A DNA stretch of 13,391 nt, from the NCBI GenBank assembly GCA_937870605.1, contig CALMZW010000425.1, forward strand, positions 1 to 13,391, in the 5' to 3' direction. A model generated the notes under the pieces. The model was given only the letters and a program-made list of their open reading frames with translations. It was not told the origin of the DNA and did not search any database. Shown piece by piece: positions 1 through 6,024 of this stretch; position 1 is the stretch's first letter, and every line of letters starts with the position of its first letter. A program made the position numbers and the translations under genes. This DNA comes from an uncultured Synergistaceae bacterium. GTDB taxonomy: Bacteria > Synergistota > Synergistia > Synergistales > Aminobacteriaceae.

Positions 1-538
1 TCATGTCGGGCGACAGCGGCCCAGGAACGACGGGAAGCTTCATCGAAACGCCGACGGGCGCCCCGAAGACATCGGCGCTCGCCGTGTCCACCTTCCAGGC
101 TCCGAGGAGCGTCGACGCGCCTCCCAGGACCGAAGGGGGCGGTGCGTCGGAACGGGAAATCCGTATGGGAGATGGTTTCGTCACGGAAGCGGGGGCGAAA
201 TCGAGCGCAAAACCGTCCTCCGTGGCGACGCGTCCTCCGTTCGCGGACAGGGACGCTTGGGTGAGAACCGCGCCGGATATCGTCTCGGGCGAAACGGCGG
301 CCCGGTCCGGGGACAGAACAGGCGTTCGACGTTCCTTCTCGCGGAGAAGGGCGTCGAGGGCCGCCCGCAGCGACGAATCGGACGGAAGAGGCGGGATTCG
401 GGCGGCAAGAGCGCACCGGACCGCTCCGACATCGAAAAGCGTCGCGAGCGGCATCATCGCGAGCGGCTCTATCGTGAGCGTTGTCAACGCGATCGTCAGA
501 ACAGCGACCATCAGAACAGTCGGCGCCCGGAGTTTCAT
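1..538 (-). CDS. Exported protein with ZU5-like beta domain (partial, C-terminus outside window)
   Basis: This gene reads leftward and runs off the window edge; 179 codons are visible without a stop. The ATG at 538 follows AAGGAG at 9-nt spacing. The first ~45 residues (MKLRAPTVLMVAVLTIALTT...) are hydrophobic and look like an export signal, probably with cleavage near ALAA. A helical segment follows (LPSDSSLRAALDALLREKERR). From about residue 98 there is a stretch of the type GGRVATEDGFALDFAPASV, then, after a gap, FGAPVGVSMKLPVVPG. This order resembles the ZU5 beta fold: GG-x-V...G, then an 'A' hairpin, then F..PV.l..p. The ZU5 call is by eye and tentative. The N-terminal helical motif is shared with the small secreted protein at 5152-5667. 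The gene lies 193 bp downstream of the giant secreted protein and has its own candidate promoter. Function is unknown; a surface or envelope role is inferred. Confidence 0.75.
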   Translation of the reverse strand, partial: MKLRAPTVLMVAVLTIALTTLTIEPLAMMPLATLFDVGAVRCALAARIPPLPSDSSLRAALDALLREKERRTPVLSPDRAAVSPETISGAVLTQASLSANGGRVATEDGFALDFAPASVTKPSPIRISRSDAPPPSVLGGASTLLGAWKVDTASADVFGAPVGVSMKLPVVPGPLSPDM

Positions 539-568
539 GCGGACCCTCTCCTTCCCGGAGAACTCTGT

Positions 569-598
569 CTAATAGTCTGTATAATAGCGCACCTTCAA
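569..598 (-). promoter_or_regulatory. Candidate promoter of the ZU5-like gene
   Basis: Reading leftward, TTGAAG (593-598) is followed after an 18-bp spacer by TATTAG (569-574), about 30 bp before the start codon of the exported protein. An alternative -10, TATTAT (581-586), begins the sequence TATTATACAGA. That string is almost identical to the TATTATGCAGA upstream of the small secreted gene at 5667. The AT-rich patch stands out in otherwise GC-rich sequence. Which of the two boxes is used cannot be decided by eye. Confidence 0.4.
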
Positions 599-669
599 CG
601 TCCCCGCCAGTGGGGGCCAAAAGTCCCGGGCGTTCATGGAACGAAGGCGCGTTCTCTCGAAGCCGCGTA

Positions 670-721
670 TCCCCTCGGGAAGAACGCAGTCCCTCGGGAC
701 GAAAGCAGTCCCTCGCCGGGA
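670..721. repeat. Three tandem short palindromes at ~20-bp period
   Basis: Three units of about 19-20 bp lie head to tail: TCCCCTCGGGAAGAACGCAG, TCCCTCGGGACGAAAGCAG, and a degenerate third starting TCCCTCGCCGGGA. Each contains a small palindrome, TCCC-N(2-5)-GGGA, with centres near 675, 694.5 and 715. The array starts 10 bp beyond the stop codon of the giant secreted protein and lies 130-185 bp upstream of the next start codon. It could be a 3'-end RNA structure or an array of protein-binding sites. No T-tract follows, so it is not a canonical terminator. Confidence 0.55.
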
Positions 722-731
722 GCGGTCCGCC

Positions 732-3700
732 CTATTCCTCGATTCCCGAATCGACGGCCCGCCCGTTTTCGAAGACCGTCCAACGGCGGACAGTGTCCTT
801 CTCGCGGTACTCGTACCCCTCCCATCGTCCCTGTTCGAGCCCGCGGACGTAGGGGCCGCGCGATACGATTCGGCCCCGATCGTCATAGAAGACGTGAACG
901 CCCTCCTCGAACCCCTTCGCGTAGTCGCCGCGTTCGGCGACCTGACCGTTCTCGTGCCAGACGGTCCATGCGCCTGTTTTGCCCCGGATCTCCTCGCCGC
1001 GCGCGCCGCCGAGGGAATTGAGGTCCTGCCACGCGCCCTCGTACCGTCCCTGCCAGCGGAGCTTTCCGTTCGCCCACCAGCGCGTCGCCTCGCCGCGCAT
1101 CGCGAGAGCGCCGTCGGGGAGTTGCATCTTCTCGTACGTGATATGAACGTACGGCTGCCCGGTCGTTCCGGTCGCGGTTTTTTCGGCGGCCCATCCGTTG
1201 TCGTAGCGCATCACGAGGCGTCCCGCGCTGTCCGGATCGAAGCGGATGTCGTCGCCGTGCGTCACACCGTTCTCGTAGGGGACCTCGTGGACGAGCTGTC
1301 CCTTCGGGTTGTGGAAGCGAAGTTTGCCGTGCAGCACGCCGAAACGGTAGGGCCGCAGCTCAAGGCGCGTCGAGCCGTCGCCGGAGAAGACCTCGTAATC
1401 GCCGTGATAGACCTCCGCGCCGTCCGCCTTCCATTCCGGAGGCATTCCGGAGAACCGCTTCACGTACGTGTAGCGCTCCTTCATGCTCCCGTCGCGGCGC
1501 GTCTCGATATGCCGGTAGAGGGGAACCTCGCGCGTGTTGTCCTCCCCGGGGAGCAGCACGCGAACGACGACCTCGGCGCGTGCGAGTTCGGGGCCCTTTC
1601 CGTCCGAGGCGAGGGCGCGCACGACGATGCGGTCCTCGGCGACATCTCCGGGGCGCAGCCGGTCGTCCTTCGCGTCGTCGCCCGAACCGTCGCCGGAGCG
1701 CACCTTCCTGAGCCGCTGCGTCGCGACGTCGAAGGCGACCGGGCGTTCCTCGTCGCCGAAGACCCCTTCGCCTTCGAGAATGACGCTCAGTCGCAGCGGT
1801 TCCGATCCGTCGAGCGCTTCACCGTTCAGGACGGAAACGCCCGAGACGTTGGCCGCAACGCGGAACGAAAGAGGATCGTCCTCGTCTGCCGCCGGAGTGT
1901 CAAGTTCGGCTGCCTCTGCCGGGCGAATCGCGATGGCGTCCGCCATGCCAGCAATAGTCGCCGCGTTCGCTGCGCTCGCTACGCTCGACAGAATCCGGCC
2001 GAATATCCCCGCGTCATGCGTTCCGGACGGCCGGTTCGCGTCGCCTGTTCGCACGGGACGCAGCCGCTTGCCCTCGAAGCGCATCTCGAGCGGCGGCAGG
2101 CGCGTGGGGGAGGGCTCGTACTTTTCGTGGAGCTGCCGCGCGATGAGGCCGAAATCCTGGAAAACGGCCGCGCGTTCGATGTCGCGCGCCGCGAGGATCT
2201 GCGCCGTGATGCGCACGTGCCAGTGCTGGATCATGCCGCCGAGGATGTCCGACGCGTAGCGGCGGATGAGCCCCTCGCGAATGACGTCGGTTCCCTCTTC
2301 TTCCATATAAGACCGGTACCCGCGCGCGGCGACCTCCGAGAGCACGCGGTCCGCCTCCCGCGACGCGTTGTTCCGGATGAAGGGTTCGAGCGTTCGCAGC
2401 GCTGCTTCGACCTCCTTTTCGTCGAGGCGCAGCGGGAAGAACTGCTTGCCCGGTTCCTGAACCCACGTGGGGCCGAACTGCTCCGCCTGCCGCAGCAGGA
2501 TCCGTACGAACGCGTCGTGCGCCGTCACGAACGCCGCCGCGTCCGCGCGGGGCGGCGAGGCGCGCGGAACCTCGCCGGGATCGGCGTCCGTCCAGCGGTG
2601 GATCGCGTCCGTATAGACGGCGTCCCGGTCGATGTCGATCACGACCGCGCGCTCTCCGGGGGGCGTCGTGCGGAGGACGTGCTTTTCGGGCAGCACGCAT
2701 GTCCCCGAGTCGCGGATGCGGCCTCTGGCCATCCCCGCCGCGCCTGCGTCCGTCCGTCCGGCCTCGCCCGTATAGAGCGCGTCGATCGTCGCGACGTTGG
2801 CCTGGTTCACGGCCCACCCGACCGTGACAACGACCGTTCCGCGCATGACGTCGAATGCGATCTTCGCCGACGCGGCCCATGGGACGACCCGCGAGAGCGT
2901 CATGAAGACCAGGTTTTTCCCGAGTTCCCGGACGGCTTTTTCGTCCCGCGCGCCGGCGGCCTGGATCAGCGGGCCGATGCCCCAGTGGATCCGCGACGCG
3001 AGGTTGATGCCGATGAACGTCCCGTAGTCCCGCCAGGACGCGCCGCCCTGATACATCTCCACGAGCGTCAGCGCGTCGGCCAGCGTGTCCCACTGGAACG
3101 TCTCGTCGAGCACGCGACGCGCGACGTACCCCTTCATTCCCATGTCCTCGACGGTCGCGCGGAAGTTCTTCCACTCCTCCGCGAAGCTCGGGAAGGCCGC
3201 GCGAAGGTGCTCCGCGAACGCGTTCTTCACCTCGACCGCCTCGGGCGAAAGCCAGCTTCGTCCCGGGCGGGACTCCTCCCGGAGCACCCGCTGCGGACCG
3301 TCGCGCGCGGCCTTGCGCAGCAGCGCCGCACCGGGCATTTCGGCCGGCGCGAGCGGACAGACGCGCCTGAGCTTCCCGCGGAGGTCCGACATCGCCGCGT
3401 CGCATTCGGCGCGCACCTTCGGATCGCTCGTCTGCTGCCTGCGCACCCAGACCTCCGCGTACTCTCCGGCCGGCGTCAGGATCGGACGAAGCTCCGGGTT
3501 CGCGCCGGCAATCACCCGCGCGAGCATGCGCCGTCCGGGGCCGTCGGGAAGCGTCCTGCCGCCGGAGACATCCGTCGCGCGAAGCATCGACATCGCGACG
3601 AGAAGGTTCTCCATGCTCGCGCGCCCCGTCGCGGCGCGGAACGTTTCATCCTTCGCCCTCGCGAAGCGGAAGCGTTCGACGGCCGACATACGGTCCCATG

Positions 3701-5135
3701 CGTCGCCCGCGAGCGCGCGCATCGCCTTCGAGTCGAACGCGGGCGGATTCAGCATGTCCTGCGCCATCTTCGAGAGGGTCACGCCCGTCGCGTTCCGCAG
3801 GAAGGAGAGCGCGATCTTTTCGGCCTTGCCCGCCCGGGCGTCGTCGAGACCGCCGGGAAGCGCTTTATTGGTCTTCACGTGGACGGCCGCATCGAGCGTT
3901 TCCGAAATCTGGGCGAAGATCCTGGCGCCCTGCTGCGTTTTGGGATCGAATTGCGGCCAGACGCGCCGCAGCAGCTCGGTGCGGTCGTCCGGCCGGAGCT
4001 CCGGCCAGGGCTTCATGCCGTAGATCGCGCACAGGTGCTCGACTGCTCGTCCGGCGTACTTGAGCGGCCCCTTCGAGAGGTCGTGATGCGCCCCTTCATA
4101 GTGCTGGCTTCCCTGGACGAGGTCGCTGAAGATGTGCGCGGCCCGTTCGAAACGCTGCCAGCGTTCCGGAGCGGTTCCCGAGAACAGGCTCGAGCCCTCG
4201 CGGAAGTTTCGCGGCGTCTCCGCGACATAGACCGGACGCCCGTCGACCCACGAGAATTGCTGGACGTACATCTTGCCCGGTATGCGTCGTCCCCCGACCT
4301 CGATTCCCGCACCGCCGCCCTTGTAAGCTTCCTTGTCGGCCGCCTGGTTCGCGATCGCCTTCTGGTATTTCAGCGCGAACTCCTCGACGTCGGTCGCGAA
4401 GCGCGCGTCGGGCAGGTCGTTTGTCCCGCGGAAGAAGGTCACCTCGATCTGGGGAAAGTCGATGCCGCCCGTGGGTTTCACGTCGACCGCAAGGTGCAGT
4501 TCGTCCCGCGCAACGATCTCGACGGCGTCGAAGAAGGCCTTCTCGCGGACGGGGTCTCCCGCGAAGACCGTGATGTCCTGGTCTCGCGTGTAGTCTCCCG
4601 TGCCGCCCGCATTGATCGCCTGGAGCGTATTCAGCGGGGAGAGGCCTGCGGCGGCGAGCTTTTCGTTCGCGAGGATCATCGCGCGATGATAGATGTGCTT
4701 GAGGAGTTCATGCCGTCCGACGTCGAGGTTCCGGATCAGCGGCCGGACGCGTTCGCCGCCGTTGCCGAGGTCCCGGACCGCATCGGAACGGCCGTATCCG
4801 GTGTCCCGGGCGAGCTCGAGCGTCGCCTGCGCCGCCGGAGACAGCTTTCCGTCCGGCTCCCTGACGTAGACCGCGTGCCAGTCGAGCTGCTCCTTCAACA
4901 ACCCGCCGGCGCGGCTTTCGATGCGCTTCGCTGCGTCGGGGTCATCGGGGGGCTTCTTCTCTTTCGGGGGCAGTGCGACGGAGACCTTCCCGACCACCTC
5001 GTCCGGCGGCGGGTCCGCCGTGAAGGCCGGCTGCGCCGGAAGGACCGAAAACAGGACGCACAGCAGCGGCAGCAATGCGGCGAAGCGGACGCGGGCGGTC
5101 CTCGTGTGTTCACGGATCTGCGTCATGACTCCCAT
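732..5135 (-). CDS. Giant exported multi-domain protein with C-terminal MORN/YwqK-like repeats
   Basis: Unrecognised as a whole; 1467 aa. Residues 1-40 are a signal peptide (basic start, then LLPLLCVLFSVL, likely cut after AFTA). Residues 177-191 read GGTGDYTRDQDITVF, resembling the Gly-rich loop plus DxD of Pol-beta-type nucleotidyltransferases (D185, D187), with acidic residues D218, D226 and E231 following. Residues 696-790 are hydrophobic and Gly/Ala-rich and may insert in a membrane. Residues 1086-1196 look like an Ig-type beta region. Residues 1240-1462 hold MORN_2-like repeats (GAWTVWHENGQVAERGDY, GVHVFYDDRGRIVSRGPY, GRWEGYEY), a fold often used for binding. AGGAAGG sits 5 nt before the ATG at 5135; an in-frame ATG at 5126 is the alternative. 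The gene begins 16 bp after the small secreted gene ends, so they are probably co-transcribed. Export is well supported; enzymatic activity is speculative. Confidence 0.85.
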   Translation of the reverse strand: MGVMTQIREHTRTARVRFAALLPLLCVLFSVLPAQPAFTADPPPDEVVGKVSVALPPKEKKPPDDPDAAKRIESRAGGLLKEQLDWHAVYVREPDGKLSPAAQATLELARDTGYGRSDAVRDLGNGGERVRPLIRNLDVGRHELLKHIYHRAMILANEKLAAAGLSPLNTLQAINAGGTGDYTRDQDITVFAGDPVREKAFFDAVEIVARDELHLAVDVKPTGGIDFPQIEVTFFRGTNDLPDARFATDVEEFALKYQKAIANQAADKEAYKGGGAGIEVGGRRIPGKMYVQQFSWVDGRPVYVAETPRNFREGSSLFSGTAPERWQRFERAAHIFSDLVQGSQHYEGAHHDLSKGPLKYAGRAVEHLCAIYGMKPWPELRPDDRTELLRRVWPQFDPKTQQGARIFAQISETLDAAVHVKTNKALPGGLDDARAGKAEKIALSFLRNATGVTLSKMAQDMLNPPAFDSKAMRALAGDAWDRMSAVERFRFARAKDETFRAATGRASMENLLVAMSMLRATDVSGGRTLPDGPGRRMLARVIAGANPELRPILTPAGEYAEVWVRRQQTSDPKVRAECDAAMSDLRGKLRRVCPLAPAEMPGAALLRKAARDGPQRVLREESRPGRSWLSPEAVEVKNAFAEHLRAAFPSFAEEWKNFRATVEDMGMKGYVARRVLDETFQWDTLADALTLVEMYQGGASWRDYGTFIGINLASRIHWGIGPLIQAAGARDEKAVRELGKNLVFMTLSRVVPWAASAKIAFDVMRGTVVVTVGWAVNQANVATIDALYTGEAGRTDAGAAGMARGRIRDSGTCVLPEKHVLRTTPPGERAVVIDIDRDAVYTDAIHRWTDADPGEVPRASPPRADAAAFVTAHDAFVRILLRQAEQFGPTWVQEPGKQFFPLRLDEKEVEAALRTLEPFIRNNASREADRVLSEVAARGYRSYMEEEGTDVIREGLIRRYASDILGGMIQHWHVRITAQILAARDIERAAVFQDFGLIARQLHEKYEPSPTRLPPLEMRFEGKRLRPVRTGDANRPSGTHDAGIFGRILSSVASAANAATIAGMADAIAIRPAEAAELDTPAADEDDPLSFRVAANVSGVSVLNGEALDGSEPLRLSVILEGEGVFGDEERPVAFDVATQRLRKVRSGDGSGDDAKDDRLRPGDVAEDRIVVRALASDGKGPELARAEVVVRVLLPGEDNTREVPLYRHIETRRDGSMKERYTYVKRFSGMPPEWKADGAEVYHGDYEVFSGDGSTRLELRPYRFGVLHGKLRFHNPKGQLVHEVPYENGVTHGDDIRFDPDSAGRLVMRYDNGWAAEKTATGTTGQPYVHITYEKMQLPDGALAMRGEATRWWANGKLRWQGRYEGAWQDLNSLGGARGEEIRGKTGAWTVWHENGQVAERGDYAKGFEEGVHVFYDDRGRIVSRGPYVRGLEQGRWEGYEYREKDTVRRWTVFENGRAVDSGIEE

Positions 5136-5151
5136 TTCCCCCTTCCTGCGG

Positions 5152-5667
5152 TCAGTCGAAGAGCGCCAGAAATTCCGGGTCGTCCTCGCCGATTGCGAGC
5201 GTCCGGACCGGCAGGCCGTCGGCGTTCACGACGACTTCGACGACGACCTCGACGCGCGCCGCCGGAGATGACGCGTCCGTGCGGCGTTCGACTCCCGACC
5301 GAACGCGAAGGCGTTTCGATCCGCCCGCCGCGTCCTCGGCCGAAAGAAGCCGCATGGAGCCGGTCGGACGTTGTCGAACGACCGGACCTTCCGTCAGCTC
5401 ACGGAGTTCGGAGAGCGACAGGATCGCCTTCCGGACGGCCGGCGTGAGCGGAGAGGCTTCGTTCGGCCCGGTCGTCGCGGCGCGTTCGTCGCGAAGCCGG
5501 ATGAGCGCGTCGAGACGCTCGCGAAGGATCGATGTCGAAGGAAGCTCCAAGACGGACGGGAGGGAGCCTCCCGGCGCCGCGGGAATGACCGCACCCGCAG
5601 TGGGAATCGGTATTCCGGACCACAAGAACGCCATAGCGGCCAGAACGGCGATGGAGTGCGGAATCAT
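5152..5667 (-). CDS. Small exported protein of unknown function
   Basis: 171 aa from the ATG at 5667, which has AAGGAG at 8-nt spacing. An ATG two codons earlier (5673) is possible but sits only 2 nt from that core. The N-terminus MIPHSIAVLAAMAFLWSGIP is a signal peptide, probably cut near TAGA. A Pro/Ser-rich stretch leads to a helical segment (LPSTSILRERLDALIRLRDER). The C-terminus has a Val-rich strand pattern (RVEVVVEVVVNADGLPVRTL) and ends in acidic FLALFD. No known domain is recognised. The helical segment matches one in the exported protein at 1-538, so the two are probably diverged paralogues. It is the first gene of the leftward run and ends 16 bp before the giant protein starts; a shared envelope or extracellular role is inferred. 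Confidence 0.75.
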   Translation of the reverse strand: MIPHSIAVLAAMAFLWSGIPIPTAGAVIPAAPGGSLPSVLELPSTSILRERLDALIRLRDERAATTGPNEASPLTPAVRKAILSLSELRELTEGPVVRQRPTGSMRLLSAEDAAGGSKRLRVRSGVERRTDASSPAARVEVVVEVVVNADGLPVRTLAIGEDDPEFLALFD

Positions 5668-5722
5668 CGGCATCTCTCCTTTCCTGCCGGAAGCCCGGCG
5701 CGGTAGAGTTTAATTTTTCTGC

Positions 5723-5751
5723 ATAATACATCATTCGGAGGCGCCTTTCCA
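5723..5751 (-). promoter_or_regulatory. Candidate promoter of the exported-protein operon
   Basis: Reading leftward, TGGAAA (5746-5751) is followed after a 17-bp spacer by TATTAT (5723-5728), in an AT-rich patch. These match the sigma-70 consensus at 4/6 and 5/6 positions. Transcription would start near 5716 and give a leader of about 50 nt before the ATG at 5667. The -35 overlaps the left arm of the inverted repeat at 5741-5777, so that repeat could control it. Confidence 0.5.
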
Positions 5752-5777
5752 GATACAGCTTTACGCAGAAAAGGCGC
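5741..5777. repeat. Inverted repeat GCGCCTTT / AAAGGCGC with 21-nt spacer
   Basis: The arms are perfect 8-bp inverted copies at 5741-5748 and 5770-5777. The left arm overlaps the predicted -35 of the leftward operon and the right arm lies just upstream of it. This geometry fits an operator for a dimeric regulator better than a terminator. Chance occurrence in GC-rich DNA remains possible. Confidence 0.4.
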
Positions 5778-5908
5778 GCGTCTGCTGAAGGATCCTGTCG
5801 ATGCGTTCTTCACGTTCGTCCCCGGTCGACAAGACGACATGTGTACGGAATGATTGACGTTTGCTGATGTTCGGTGACGCGATGCGGATCGCCGGATTGT
5901 GGAAAACG

Positions 5909-5933
5909 CCGGAAGCAGCGATCGTGCTTCCGG
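5909..5933. repeat. Strong inverted repeat (9-bp arms, 7-nt loop) upstream of the amidohydrolase promoter
   Basis: CCGGAAGCA (5909-5917) and TGCTTCCGG (5925-5933) are perfect inverted copies around GCGATCG. As RNA this would be a stable hairpin. On the minus strand it is followed by CGTTTTCC, a weak T-rich tail like an intrinsic terminator, yet no minus-strand gene ends here. On the plus strand it lies about 54 bp upstream of the amidohydrolase -10. It could be an operator, a stop for antisense transcription, or part of an unannotated small RNA. Confidence 0.5.
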
Positions 5934-5962
5934 ACTCGCGTGAACGGAAGCGCGCGGCCTCG

Positions 5963-5992
5963 TCGCAATGCAAAAGCGGGAAAGGGTATAAT
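5963..5992 (+). promoter_or_regulatory. Promoter of the amidohydrolase gene
   Basis: A perfect TATAAT lies at 5987-5992. The -35 is poor: TCGCAA at 5963-5968 with an 18-bp spacer is the best nearby. Transcription would start near 5999, leaving a short leader of about 26 nt before the GTG start at 6025. A strong -10 with a weak -35 suggests help from an activator. Confidence 0.55.
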
Positions 5993-6024
5993 GCCGGTAC
6001 ATTTTGATTGAAGGGGTGTCGCGT

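Larger units (their letters stand above)
5674..6024. other. Divergent intergenic region, 351 bp
   Basis: This gap separates the leftward exported-protein operon from the rightward amidohydrolase. It holds one candidate promoter for each direction and two inverted repeats (5741-5777 and 5909-5933), all listed separately. It is visibly less GC-rich than the genes. Between about 5780 and 5900 I see nothing further. Short open frames there lack both a ribosome binding site and a recognisable protein. Confidence 0.6.

Noticed and set aside
3..572. A 189-codon open frame on the plus strand at the left edge
   Set aside because: It lies opposite a minus-strand frame with a signal peptide, a strong Shine-Dalgarno and a domain-like pattern. 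The plus frame is Ser/Arg-rich with no recognisable features.
601..620. CCCC/GGGG hairpin as a terminator of the giant gene
   Set aside because: The stem is only 4-5 bp and no T-tract follows on the minus strand.
636..5447. A 1603-codon open frame on the plus strand opposite the giant secreted gene
   Set aside because: It is a shadow caused by GC-rich codon use on the minus strand. It starts with no good ribosome binding site, is rich in Arg and Pro as such shadows are, and the minus-strand frame has a signal peptide, repeats and proper gene spacing.
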